DNA from: Microbacterium enclense
GTDB lineage: Bacteria > Actinomycetota > Actinomycetes > Actinomycetales > Microbacteriaceae
NCBI RefSeq assembly: GCF_004022425.1
Contig: NZ_RBZY01000035.1
Span: 1-38,459, forward strand
Direction: 5' to 3'
Length of the DNA stretch: 38,459 nucleotides
Part shown: one piece after another, positions 25,151 through 33,570 of the stretch
How the letters are laid out: each line of letters opens with the position of its first letter
Numbering within the stretch: position 1 is the stretch's first letter
Made by a program: the position numbers and the translations under genes
Notes under the pieces: generated by a model
Told to the model about the DNA's origin: nothing
Databases searched by the model: none
The model's input: the letters and a program-made list of their open reading frames with translations, nothing else

Positions 25151-26703
25151 TCTTCGGCCCCCTCTCCCTGCAGCTGCACGAGGGTGATGCCCTCGGCGAT
25201 CCGCTCGCCGGCGCGGAGGCAGACGTCGAGGAGCGGACCGGCGAACACGGTCAGCGCGATCGTGACGGCCACCATTCCCGCGGTCGCGGCGGTCATGATC
25301 CGCGGGATCGTCCGACGTTCGGTCGAGATCGCGGCGGCGGGCGCGTTGCCGAGGTAGGCGATGCGCTCCATCGTCTCCGCGGAGTCGTTCTCCTCGCGCC
25401 AGAACGACAGGTTCCACGCCCGCATCAGCGCGTAGAGCGTCAGGATCGAGGTCGCGATGCCGCCGACGATCAGCACCATCATCACCGGCGTCCCCACCCG
25501 CGCCGCGGCGTCGAACAGCGCGTACTTGCCGATGAAGCCCGAGAACGGCGGGAGTCCGCCGAGGTTGATGGCCGGGATGAAGTAGAGCACGGCCAGCACC
25601 GGGGCGGCCCGCATGAGCCCCTTGACCTTGAGGATGGACGTGCTCCCCGCGCGCCGCTCGATGAGGCCCACCGCGAGGAACAGGGTCGTCTGCACGATGA
25701 TGTGGTGGACGATGTAGTAGATCGTCGCCCCCACGGCCAGCGGCGTGTTGATGGCGAGGCCGAAGACCATGTATCCGACGTGGCTCACGAGGGTGAACGA
25801 CAGGATGCGTTTGAGTTCGGCCTGCGCGACGGCGCCCAGGATGCCGACGATCATCGTCGCGAGCGCGACCATCATCAGCAGGAAATTCAGGTCGTTGTCG
25901 ACGAACAGCTGCGTCTCCGTGCGGATGATCGCGTAGACACCGACCTTGGTCAGCAGACCCGCGAACACCGCGGTGACGGGCGCCGGGGCGGTCGGATAGG
26001 AGTCGGGCAGCCAGAACGACAGCGGGAAGACGGCGGCCTTGATCGCGAACGCCAGGAGCAGCATGAGATGCAGGATCGTCTGGATGTCCTGCGGGAGCTG
26101 GGCCATCCGTTCACTGATCTGCACCATGTTCACCGTGCCGAGCGCGCCGTAGACCATCGCGATCGCGGCGAGGAACAGGATCGACGACACCAGCGAGACG
26201 ACGATGTAGACGACGCCCGTGCGGATGCGCGACTCGGTGCTCCCGAGAGTGATGAGGACGTACGAGGCGACCAGCAGGATCTCGAAGCCGACGTAGAGGT
26301 TGAAGAGGTCGCCGGCGATGAAGGCGTTGAAGATGCCCGCGCCGAGGATGAGGTATGCCGGGTAGAAGATCGAGACCGGAGTGTCCTGGTCGTTGTCGGC
26401 GGCACCCTGGCCGATCGAGAACAGCAGGACCGCGAGCAGCACGACGCTCGTGACCATCACCAGGAGCGCGGCGAGCACGTCGACGTACAGGACGATCCCC
26501 AGCGGGATGTCCCACCCGGCGATGGCGACGGCCATGGGCCCGGTCGTGTCGACCACGACGAGCAGCACCGCCGCGAGCACCGTGACGGTCGTCAGCGAGA
26601 TGACCGACACCGCGATCTGGATACGCCGACGACGGCCGAAGATCAGGTTGACGGCGGCACCGAACAGCGGGATGCCGACGAGCAGGGGAACCAGGGCGCT
26701 CAC
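25147..26703 (-). CDS. mrpD: Mrp Na+/H+ antiporter subunit D
   Basis: This 518-residue membrane subunit is homologous to respiratory complex I subunits NuoM/N. Proton-path residues known in the family are present: Glu141 in LFNLYVGFEILLVASYV and Lys222 in LAFAIKAAVFPLSFWLPDSYPTAPAPVTA, plus the second Lys in GLLTKVGVYA. About 14 helices. The GTG start overlaps the mrpC stop. Confidence 0.95.
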   Translation of the reverse strand: MSALVPLLVGIPLFGAAVNLIFGRRRRIQIAVSVISLTTVTVLAAVLLVVVDTTGPMAVAIAGWDIPLGIVLYVDVLAALLVMVTSVVLLAVLLFSIGQGAADNDQDTPVSIFYPAYLILGAGIFNAFIAGDLFNLYVGFEILLVASYVLITLGSTESRIRTGVVYIVVSLVSSILFLAAIAMVYGALGTVNMVQISERMAQLPQDIQTILHLMLLLAFAIKAAVFPLSFWLPDSYPTAPAPVTAVFAGLLTKVGVYAIIRTETQLFVDNDLNFLLMMVALATMIVGILGAVAQAELKRILSFTLVSHVGYMVFGLAINTPLAVGATIYYIVHHIIVQTTLFLAVGLIERRAGSTSILKVKGLMRAAPVLAVLYFIPAINLGGLPPFSGFIGKYALFDAAARVGTPVMMVLIVGGIATSILTLYALMRAWNLSFWREENDSAETMERIAYLGNAPAAAISTERRTIPRIMTAATAGMVAVTIALTVFAGPLLDVCLRAGERIAEGITLVQLQGEGAEE

Positions 26704-27305
26704 GCGCGATCACCGTCTTCCGGGTCTCGGGTGCCGCCCTCGGATCCCTCGGGACTCCGGGTGTCGCCCTGCGGCCGGTCGCGGCCCACCGCCACGCGGT
26801 CGACCGGCGCGTCGTCGACGAGGTGCGAGAGGTCGCCCTGCTGCAGGACGCGGATCGGCGAGACCACGTCGCCGACGAAGTCCGTCGTGACATCGTCGTC
26901 ATCGGAGCGGGACTCTTCGTCCATGGCATCCTCGGGCTCGGATGCCGTGCGCTCGCGGATCGCGATGTCTTCGGCGTCGTCGACGACCGTGTCGGCCTGA
27001 CCGAGCTGCCAGGACCGGTAGATGAGGGCCAGGAGGAACGCCGAGATGCCGAACGTGATGACGATCGCGGTGAGCGCGAGCGCCTGCGGCAGGGCATCGG
27101 ACATCTCTGCCGGGTCGGTTCGTCCGTCGTCGTAGAAGGGGGCGAGGCGCGGTTGCCCCATGACGATGAGCAGCAGCAGGTTGGCGGCATTGCCCAGCAG
27201 CAGGAACCCGATGAGGACGCGCGTGAGGCTGCGCTCGAGCATGGCGTACACGCCGCAGGCGAAGAGCACCGCCATGACGATGATGAGAACGAGGGAGACG
27301 CTCAC
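26700..27305 (-). CDS. mrpC: Mrp Na+/H+ antiporter subunit C with long acidic tail
   Basis: The first ~97 residues form the three-helix, NuoK-like MrpC core: GVYAMLERSLTRVLIGFLLLGNAANLLLLI and DALPQALALTAIVITFGISAFLLALIYR. They are followed by about 100 residues rich in Asp, Glu, Arg and Gly (DEESRSDDDD..., ...GTRDPEDGDRA), apparently a disordered cytoplasmic tail. MrpC proteins are usually ~110-150 residues. The GTG start at 27305 overlaps the mrpAB stop. Confidence 0.92.
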   Translation of the reverse strand: MSVSLVLIIVMAVLFACGVYAMLERSLTRVLIGFLLLGNAANLLLLIVMGQPRLAPFYDDGRTDPAEMSDALPQALALTAIVITFGISAFLLALIYRSWQLGQADTVVDDAEDIAIRERTASEPEDAMDEESRSDDDDVTTDFVGDVVSPIRVLQQGDLSHLVDDAPVDRVAVGRDRPQGDTRSPEGSEGGTRDPEDGDRA

Positions 27306-30238
27306 GGCACGGTCACCGCCTCGGTGTCGACGGCGTCCTTGGACTGCCGGTCGACCTCGGCCCCGAGGCTGCGGAGCACGTCGAGGACGAGACCGATCAC
27401 CACGAGGTACACGCCGACGTCGAAGATCGTGCTGGTGACGAACTCCCAGTGGCCGATGAGCGGCAGATCGCCCTCGAACGTGAAGCTCTGCAGCGGCGCG
27501 AACCCGAAGAACAGCGGCACGATCGCGCACAGCACCGCAACGGCCATGCCGGCACCGAGCAGGCGTCCGGCGTCGGTCGGGGCGGCGGCACCGAGCTCCC
27601 ACCGTCCTCCCGCGATGTAGCGCATCACGAGTCCCATGCCCGCGACGAGACCGCCGGCGAACCCGCCGCCCGGGAGGTTGTGACCGGCGAAGAGCAGGTA
27701 GATCGAGATGAGCATGATCGCGTGGAACAGCACGCGGATGATGATCTCCATCATGATCGAGCGGTTCTCGGGCTGCACTTTCGCCCCCGAGACGAGCCAC
27801 GCCCGCGGCGCATCGGATTCTCCCGCCCGCTGCGCGCGGACACCGCTGTCGGTCTCGACCAGGGGGCGGCGACGGCCGAGGCCCACACGGCTGCGCGACG
27901 TTCCCGAGCTCCGGCGCGAGAGGTTGTCGCTGCGGTCGGTGATGAAGACGAGGGATGCCACGCCGGTGGCGGCCAGGATGAGCACCGACAGTTCGCCCAT
28001 CGTGTCCCATCCGCGAAGGTCGACGAGTGCGACGTTGACGACGTTGCGGCCGTGCCCGATCTCGTAGGCCAGGGGGGGCCACTCCAGCGAGATCGGCGGG
28101 TCCTGCCGCGCGCCGGTGGCGACGATGGCGACGAGGGCCATCGTGAGTCCGACGCCGACGCCGAGCGCGGCGCGGGCGAGCGGGGCGACCGACGCGTTGT
28201 GCTCTCCCATCCGGGCCGGGAGACGCCGGAGCACGAGCGCGAACGCGACGAGGGTGATGGTCTCGATGAGCACCTGTGTCAGCGCGAGGTCGGGGGCTCC
28301 GCTCGTGGCGAAGAGCACCACCATGCCGAGCCCGGTCACCGACACGAGGGCGACACCGGTGAAGCGCTTCGGCGCGCGGACGGCCAGGATTCCGGCGGCG
28401 ATCATGATGGGCGCCGAGATGAGCTGCGCGGGCGAATGCCACGCGTCCAGCTGCGCGCGCCACTCGTCGGAGGCCAGGAGGGCGGTCCCCTCGGCCACGA
28501 CGAGGACGACGAAGATCGTGCCGACGTAGAACGGGAGCGATCCCCGCTGGAAACGGGCCGTCGTCCACTCGGACGTCCGATCGATCCCGCGCAGGACGAC
28601 GTTGTAGGCGTCGTTCGCCGTGAAGGGCAGCAGACGCTTGCGCGTGTGCAGCTGCGTGCGTCGGACCAGCCAGAAGATGCCCGCGCCCAGCGCGAGCGTC
28701 CCCAGCGAGAGGAAAAGCGCCGGCTCCAGACCGTGCCACAGCGCGAGATGGTAGGGGTACTCGGGCACGGGCACGCCCGCGGTGGCCTCCGGCACGGTGT
28801 CGGCGTACGGCGCGAGCCACACGTCGACGATCGGTGCGAGGAATCCGAGCACGAGCGAGGCGCCGCCCAGGAGCACCGGCGACGCGAGGAAGCCGATGGG
28901 CGGGTCGGGCCACTCGGTGCGCTCGACGGACCGCTTGGTCCAGAAGGCTCCCCAGAGGAACCGGATGCCGTAGGCCGCCGTCAGGGCGGAGCCGGCGACG
29001 ACGCCCACGAGCGCGACGATCCCCCATCCCGCGCCCGCGGTGGCCTCGTGCCACAGCGCGGTGAGCGCGGTCTCCTTGGCGACGAAGCCGAGGGTCGGGA
29101 TGACGCCGGCCATCGACGCGATCGCGAGGAACGCCGCCGTCGCCATGACGGGCGCCTGCCGGCCGACGCCCGAGAGTTCGCCGATGTCGCGTGTGGACAG
29201 CTGGCGGTCGATGACACCCACGATGAGGAAGAGGCACGACTTGAACAGCGCGTGGCTGAGGAGCAGCGCGACGCCCGCGAGGGCGGCATCGCGTGTTCCG
29301 TACCCGAGCATGACGGTGAGGAAGCCGAGCTGACTGACCGTGCCGAAGGCGAGGATGCGCTTCAGGTCGCGTTCGCGCAGGGCTTGGAATCCTCCGAGCA
29401 GCATCGTGAACACCCCCAACGCGATGAGCGTGGGACGCCAGAACGGGGTGTCGGCGAAACCGGGGGCCAGGCGCGCGATCAGGTAGATGCCCGCCTTCAC
29501 CATGGCGGCGGCGTGGAGGTAGGCGCTCACCGGGGTCGGGGCGGCCATCGCGCCGGGGAGCCAGAAGTGGAAGGGGAAGATGGCCGACTTGCTGAGGGCA
29601 CCGACGAGCAGGAGGAGCACCGCGACGTCGACGACCGGGCTGACGACCGGGGGATCGGCGAGGATCGCCGACAGGCTGGTCGTCTCCGCCTGTACGACCA
29701 GGAGCACGACGCCGATCAGCATGACGAGGCCGCCGAGCGTCGTCACGAGCAGTGCCTGCAGAGCGGCGCGGCGGCTCGCCGCGCGACCGTGGTAGTAGCC
29801 GATGAGCAGGTAGGACAGAACGCTCGTGATCTCCCACAGCATGACCAGCACGACGATGTCGTCGGTCAGCACGAGACCGTACATCGCGCCCGCGAACGCG
29901 AGGAGGACGGCCGAGAATTGCCCCACGCCCTGCGTCTTGCCGCGGAAGTACCAGCGGCAGTAGAGCATGACGAGCGCTCCGACACCGGTCACGACCAGCG
30001 TCAGCAGCCACCCCAGGACGTCCATCCGCATCGAGAGCGAGACTCCGAGACCCGGGATCCAGGCGTATTCCTCGAAGGGAATGTCGCCCGCGAAGACGGA
30101 CGGCGCGAGCACGATGGCGTGCGCGAACGCGGCGACGGGCAGGAGCGCGGCGACGAAGAAGGCGCGGGCGCCGATCTTGGCCACGAGGAAGGGCAGCACG
30201 AGCGGAACGAGAGCGAACGCACCGAGGATCGCCAACAC
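27302..30238 (-). CDS. mrpA: Mrp Na+/H+ antiporter fused subunits A and B
   Basis: The 978-residue subunit carries the NuoL-like MrpA core with Glu136 (VMLWEITSVLSYLLIG), Lys217 (VGALSKSAIFPFHFWLPGAM) and Lys248 (HAAAMVKAGIY). Next come the MrpA C-terminal helices (PDLALTQVLIETITLVAFALVLRRLP), a charged linker, and a full MrpB domain (IIIRVLFHAIMLISIYLLFAGHNLPGGGFAGGLVAGMGL to the end). The fusion replaces a separate mrpB. The start is GTG 30238 with GAGGAGG seven bases upstream. The complex exports Na+ (and in some cases Li+ or K+) for protons, serving alkali and salt tolerance. Confidence 0.95.
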   Translation of the reverse strand: MLAILGAFALVPLVLPFLVAKIGARAFFVAALLPVAAFAHAIVLAPSVFAGDIPFEEYAWIPGLGVSLSMRMDVLGWLLTLVVTGVGALVMLYCRWYFRGKTQGVGQFSAVLLAFAGAMYGLVLTDDIVVLVMLWEITSVLSYLLIGYYHGRAASRRAALQALLVTTLGGLVMLIGVVLLVVQAETTSLSAILADPPVVSPVVDVAVLLLLVGALSKSAIFPFHFWLPGAMAAPTPVSAYLHAAAMVKAGIYLIARLAPGFADTPFWRPTLIALGVFTMLLGGFQALRERDLKRILAFGTVSQLGFLTVMLGYGTRDAALAGVALLLSHALFKSCLFLIVGVIDRQLSTRDIGELSGVGRQAPVMATAAFLAIASMAGVIPTLGFVAKETALTALWHEATAGAGWGIVALVGVVAGSALTAAYGIRFLWGAFWTKRSVERTEWPDPPIGFLASPVLLGGASLVLGFLAPIVDVWLAPYADTVPEATAGVPVPEYPYHLALWHGLEPALFLSLGTLALGAGIFWLVRRTQLHTRKRLLPFTANDAYNVVLRGIDRTSEWTTARFQRGSLPFYVGTIFVVLVVAEGTALLASDEWRAQLDAWHSPAQLISAPIMIAAGILAVRAPKRFTGVALVSVTGLGMVVLFATSGAPDLALTQVLIETITLVAFALVLRRLPARMGEHNASVAPLARAALGVGVGLTMALVAIVATGARQDPPISLEWPPLAYEIGHGRNVVNVALVDLRGWDTMGELSVLILAATGVASLVFITDRSDNLSRRSSGTSRSRVGLGRRRPLVETDSGVRAQRAGESDAPRAWLVSGAKVQPENRSIMMEIIIRVLFHAIMLISIYLLFAGHNLPGGGFAGGLVAGMGLVMRYIAGGRWELGAAAPTDAGRLLGAGMAVAVLCAIVPLFFGFAPLQSFTFEGDLPLIGHWEFVTSTIFDVGVYLVVIGLVLDVLRSLGAEVDRQSKDAVDTEAVTVP

Positions 30239-30295
30239 GATAGGGCCTCCTCGGGGTCGACGGGCTGATGCCCGGGCTCTCGGGGTGTCCGGTCT

Positions 30296-30301
30296 ATTCT
30301 A
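30296..30301 (-). promoter_or_regulatory. Probable mrp operon -10 box
   Basis: On the minus strand TAGAAT lies 57 bases before the mrpAB GTG. It would give a leader of about 50 bases with the GAGGAGG ribosome site. No -35 box is clear. It is the only promoter candidate for the six-gene operon, because the later genes all overlap. Confidence 0.4.
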
Positions 30302-30333
30302 CCGGGAGCATTCGTCCTCCCGTGCGGCGAACC

Positions 30334-31383
30334 TCACGAGCGATGCGGGGGCGCGGTCGTCGTACCCTCCCGGAACGCGCACGTGAGGTCGAGGCCGGCG
30401 GGCGTTTCGTCCTCCAGCATCGCCGCCACCGCCTCGCCGGCAGCACGGCCTTTCGCCGTGGCCGGCTGCACGAGGGTCGTGAGTACGTGCGGCGCGAGGC
30501 CGTCGACGACGACGCCGTCGAAGCCGGTCACGCTGACGTCGTGCGGCACCTGAAGACCCGCCTCCTCGGCGGCACGGATGACACCGGCGGCGAGCAGATC
30601 GCTCTGCGCGATCACGGCGGTGGGACGACGTGAGGGGTCGGCGAAGATCGTGCGGCCGGCGATGGCCCCCTCGTCGATCGAACTGTTCGCGGCGGCGAGC
30701 GCCGGCGCCTCGGGGAACACCTGACGCGCACCGGCCAGACGGTCTGCGGTGATGTCGACGCGGATCGCAGCGTCAGCGGGAATCCATCCCCGGCGCCGCT
30801 CGACGTCGGTCGGCAGGGTGACGATCACGACGTCGGTGTGCCCGAGATCGGCGAGATGCCGAGCCGCCTGACGCTGAGCCTCGACGTTGTCGAGCAGCAC
30901 GCGCGGGATTCCCTCACCGGCATCCCCTTCGATGACCACGACCGGGATGCCACGCCCCCGCACGACCTCGAGGGAATCGGCCATGCGCGGGCTGCACCCG
31001 ATCAGCACGGCCGCGTCGATAGGGGCGGTGTGCAGCGACGGCTCACTGATCGTCACGCCGTCGTCGCGCAGAAGGAGGAGCGCTGCCCCGAGTCGGGACA
31101 CGCCGTCGGCGAGGCCGTCCATCATGTGGGTCGTCACGGGGTCGAGGAAGGCCGTTCCGAGGTGCTGGTCGAAGACGACCCCGACGATGCCCGAGCGTCC
31201 GCGCCGCAGCGAAGCCGCACGCGGGTCGGGTCCGGTGTAGCCGAGCTTCTCGGCTGCGGCGAGGACGCGGGCCCGGGTCGCGTCGGACGTCGGCGTCTTG
31301 CCGCTGAAGACGACCGAGGCCGTCGAGGCGGAGACGCCCGCCTCACGGGCGACGTCGCTGATGGTCGCGCGGCGCGTGCTCAC
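30334..31383 (-). CDS. LacI family transcriptional regulator
   Basis: The 349-residue product has the LacI helix-turn-helix and hinge at the N-terminus (RATISDVAREAGVSASTASVVFSGK, about 5-29) and a periplasmic-binding-like effector domain (GIVGVVFDQHLG..., PVVVIEGDAGEGIPRVLLDN, PTAVIAQSDLLAAGVIRAAEEAG, VTGFDGVVVDGLAPHVLTTLVQP). The effector is probably a sugar or similar small molecule. GTG 31383 follows TACGAT by six bases, so the mRNA is leaderless. It is divergent from the MFS gene and probably represses it through the palindrome at 31416-31429. A far longer open frame extends upstream, but it is a shadow. Confidence 0.93.
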   Translation of the reverse strand: MSTRRATISDVAREAGVSASTASVVFSGKTPTSDATRARVLAAAEKLGYTGPDPRAASLRRGRSGIVGVVFDQHLGTAFLDPVTTHMMDGLADGVSRLGAALLLLRDDGVTISEPSLHTAPIDAAVLIGCSPRMADSLEVVRGRGIPVVVIEGDAGEGIPRVLLDNVEAQRQAARHLADLGHTDVVIVTLPTDVERRRGWIPADAAIRVDITADRLAGARQVFPEAPALAAANSSIDEGAIAGRTIFADPSRRPTAVIAQSDLLAAGVIRAAEEAGLQVPHDVSVTGFDGVVVDGLAPHVLTTLVQPATAKGRAAGEAVAAMLEDETPAGLDLTCAFREGTTTAPPHRS

Positions 31384-31389
31384 CGCCTG

Positions 31390-31395
31390 ATCGTA
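31390..31395 (-). promoter_or_regulatory. -10 box of a leaderless transcript (LacI gene)
   Basis: On the minus strand TACGAT is followed by six bases and the GTG at 31383. Confidence 0.55.
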
Positions 31396-31415
31396 CCTCC
31401 CGGCGCGCTTGGCGC

Positions 31416-31429
31416 TCGAATCGATTCGA
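31416..31429. promoter_or_regulatory. Perfect palindromic LacI-type operator
   Basis: TCGAATCGATTCGA is a perfect 14-base palindrome with the central CG typical of LacI-family operators. It sits 20 bases upstream of the MFS -10 box, so it covers the -35 region of that gene. It also lies 20 bases upstream of the LacI gene's own -10 box. Confidence 0.7.
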
Positions 31430-31449
31430 TCCGCGGGGCGTTTCGTGGT

Positions 31450-31455
31450 TACTGT
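31450..31455 (+). promoter_or_regulatory. -10 box of a leaderless transcript (gene at 31462)
   Basis: TACTGT is followed by six bases and ATG 31462. No ribosome site is present. Confidence 0.55.
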
Positions 31456-31461
31456 TGCCGC

Positions 31462-32703
31462 ATGGAACACACGCTCACCCGTTCGCGTCTCGTGCGCTGG
31501 TACGTCGCGATCTGCGCGATCTTCCTCGCGAGCGGGCTGAGCATCTCGACGTGGGCCTCCCGTGTACCGGCCATCCGCGAGTCGCTCGGCATCGAGAACT
31601 CGGGCGTCGGCCTGCTTCTGCTCGGGATGGGCGTGGCATCCATCATCGGACTCACGGTCGCGCCCGCGATCATGGCGCGGCTCGGGGCACGCCGGGGGAT
31701 GCTCATCGCCCTGCTGCTCGTCGCGGTCGGCGTCGTGATCATCGGCCTGGGGTCCGACACCCTGCAGCTGTTCGGCGTCGCCCTCGTCGGCCTCGCGCTG
31801 TTCGGGTTCGGCAACGGATCGGTCGACGTCATGATGAACGTCGAGGGCGCGGCGCTCGAGAAGGCGACCGGCCGCACGGTGATGCCGCTGCTGCACGCCT
31901 TCTTCAGCTTCGGCACCGTGATCGGCGCCGGCATCGGCTTCCTCGCCGTCCGCGGTGGCGTGGGCGTCGTGGCGCACTGCGTCGCCATGGGGATCGTCAT
32001 CGCCGTGGTGGCCTTCGCCGCGATCGCGAACGTGCCCGCGCGCGAGATCGCGATGGACGCCCCGGCCGCCGAGGAGCGCGCGCACTGGCGCGAACGCCTC
32101 GCCGGCTCGCTCGCCGCCTGGCGCGAACCCCGCACCTACACGCTCGGCGTCATCATGCTCGGCATGGCCTTCGCCGAGGGCAGCGCGAACGATTGGCTGC
32201 CGTCGGCCGTCGTGTTCGGCCACGGCGCGCCCGAGGAGGCGGGCCCCGCCGTGCTGGCGGTGTTCTCGGTCGCGATGACCGCGGGACGGCTCGTCGGCGG
32301 CCCCGTCGTGGATCGGTTCGGTCGCGTGTGGGTGCTGCGCATCCTCGCCGTCACCGCCGCCGCGGGCCTGCTCCTGTTCATCGTCGCGCCGTTCGGACCC
32401 CTCGTGTTCATCGGTGCCGCCCTCTGGGGCCTGGGCGCCTCGCTCGGATTCCCGATCGGCATGTCCGCCGCCGCCGACGACCCCGCCAAGGCGGCCTCCC
32501 GGGTCGCCGCGGCGGCCACCATCGGGTACGTCGCGTTCCTGTGCGGTCCCCCGATCCTCGGCTGGATCGGCGACCACATCGGGCTGCTCAACACCCTGTT
32601 CATCGTGGTCGGCCTGATCGTGGCATCCGGACTCTTCTCCGGAGCCGCGAAGCCCCTCGTCGTCGCGGAGCCCGAGGCCGAGAAGGCCTCTCAGCGCGAT
32701 TAG
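31462..32703 (+). CDS. MFS transporter (YbjJ/FucP-like type)
   Basis: The 413-residue protein has 12 helices: ICAIFLASGLSISTWASRVPAIRESLGI at the start, then a helix-4/5 region ALFGFGNGSVDVMMNVEGAALEKATGRTVMPLLHAFFSFGTVIGAGIG that is typical of the YbjJ/sugar-type subgroup. The D-R-F-G-R motif A copy is at the start of the second half. The substrate is unknown; the divergent LacI regulator suggests a carbohydrate or related compound. The start is ATG 31462, after TACTGT. Its TAG stop is shared with the nucS -10 box. Confidence 0.88.
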   Translation: MEHTLTRSRLVRWYVAICAIFLASGLSISTWASRVPAIRESLGIENSGVGLLLLGMGVASIIGLTVAPAIMARLGARRGMLIALLLVAVGVVIIGLGSDTLQLFGVALVGLALFGFGNGSVDVMMNVEGAALEKATGRTVMPLLHAFFSFGTVIGAGIGFLAVRGGVGVVAHCVAMGIVIAVVAFAAIANVPAREIAMDAPAAEERAHWRERLAGSLAAWREPRTYTLGVIMLGMAFAEGSANDWLPSAVVFGHGAPEEAGPAVLAVFSVAMTAGRLVGGPVVDRFGRVWVLRILAVTAAAGLLLFIVAPFGPLVFIGAALWGLGASLGFPIGMSAAADDPAKAASRVAAAATIGYVAFLCGPPILGWIGDHIGLLNTLFIVVGLIVASGLFSGAAKPLVVAEPEAEKASQRD

Positions 32704-32706
32704 GCT
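32701..32706 (+). promoter_or_regulatory. nucS -10 box built on the upstream stop codon
   Basis: TAGGCT contains the TAG stop (32701-32703) of the MFS gene. Six bases later comes the nucS GTG at 32713. This is the third such stop/-10 overlap in the window. Confidence 0.5.
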
Positions 32707-32712
32707 CGTCGG

Positions 32713-33408
32713 GTGCGTCTCGTCATCGCCCGCTGCTCGGTCGACTACACCGGTCGACTGACCGCCCACCTGCCCCTCGCCACGCGTCTGCTCGTGCACA
32801 AGGGCGATGGGTCGTTGCTCGTGCACTCCGACGGCGGCTCGTACAAGCCCCTGAACTGGATGAGCCCGCCCTGCACGCTGACGGTCGAAGAGCCGGACGA
32901 GGATGCCGCGAGCGTCGGTGTCACGCAGCAGTGGCGTGTGACGCACAAGAAGTCCGGCGATGCACTGGTCGTGAAGATCTACGAGGTCATCCACGACACG
33001 TCGCACGACCTCGGCGTCGACCCCGGCCTCATCAAGGACGGCGTCGAAGCCGACCTCCAGCGGCTGCTGGCCGAGCAGGTCTCGGTGGTGGGCGAGGGCC
33101 TGAAGCTCGTCCGCCGCGAGTACCCGACGGCGATCGGCCCCGTCGACCTGCTGCTGCGCGATGACAACGGCGGCACGGTCGCGATCGAGGTCAAGCGCCG
33201 CGGCGACATCGACGGTGTCGAACAGCTCACGCGCTACCTCGAGCTTCTCAACCGCGATCCGCTCCTGGCACCGGTGACCGGGGTGTTCGCCGCGCAGGAG
33301 ATCAAGCCGCAGGCCCGAGTGCTCGCCACGGATCGCGGCATCCGCTGCCTCACCCTCGACTACGACGAGATGAAGGGCATCGAGTCGGGGGCTCGGCGGC
33401 TGTTCTGA
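32713..33408 (+). CDS. nucS: Mismatch-specific endonuclease NucS
   Basis: NucS (EndoMS) cuts both strands at mismatches and provides mismatch repair in actinobacteria and archaea that lack MutS/MutL. The 231-residue product has the N-terminal dimerisation domain ([21 protein letters not shown]) and a C-terminal RecB-like nuclease with GPVDLLLRD (Asp145), then AIEVKRR (Glu159, Lys161), the PD-(D/E)xK triad. The C-terminus RRLF resembles the beta-clamp-binding tail of NucS proteins. The start is GTG 32713, set by TAGGCT six bases upstream. It probably has its own leaderless transcript. Confidence 0.95.
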   Translation: MRLVIARCSVDYTGRLTAHLPLATRLLVHKGDGSLLVHSDGGSYKPLNWMSPPCTLTVEEPDEDAASVGVTQQWRVTHKKSGDALVVKIYEVIHDTSHDLGVDPGLIKDGVEADLQRLLAEQVSVVGEGLKLVRREYPTAIGPVDLLLRDDNGGTVAIEVKRRGDIDGVEQLTRYLELLNRDPLLAPVTGVFAAQEIKPQARVLATDRGIRCLTLDYDEMKGIESGARRLF

Positions 33409-33460
33409 GCCACTGCCCGCGTCGCTCGGGGCGAAGAGCGGAGGAGAAACGGGGAGCGGA

Positions 33461-33478
33461 GGATGCCACGTGGCATCC
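33461..33478. repeat. Inverted pair of the over-used heptamer
   Basis: GGATGCCACGTGGCATCC is a perfect 18-base palindrome made of GGATGCC and GGCATCC with a 4-base spacer. It lies in the gap between nucS and the HAD gene. Nothing else was found in this 162-base gap except the -10 box at 33558. Confidence 0.65.
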
Positions 33479-33557
33479 GGGTCCTCCCCTCGCTGAAGGT
33501 TGTCCCCTCCCTGGCGTCCCTGCCGGCGAGCGCGCGGCCCGCACCCGACGCGGCCGG

Positions 33558-33563
33558 TAGCGT
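33558..33563 (+). promoter_or_regulatory. -10 box of a leaderless transcript (gene at 33571)
   Basis: TAGCGT ends seven bases before ATG 33571. Confidence 0.5.
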
Positions 33564-33570
33564 GGAGCCC

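Noticed and set aside
27449..30268. Plus-strand open frame of about 940 codons antisense to mrpAB
   Set aside because: Rich in Asp/Glu/Arg/His as expected of the complement of a hydrophobic high-GC gene. The mrpAB reading is unambiguous.
33463..33570. ATG 33463 as start of the HAD protein
   Set aside because: The start lies inside the heptamer palindrome and the added residues match no HAD N-terminus; ATG 33571 has a -10 box at the usual spacing.
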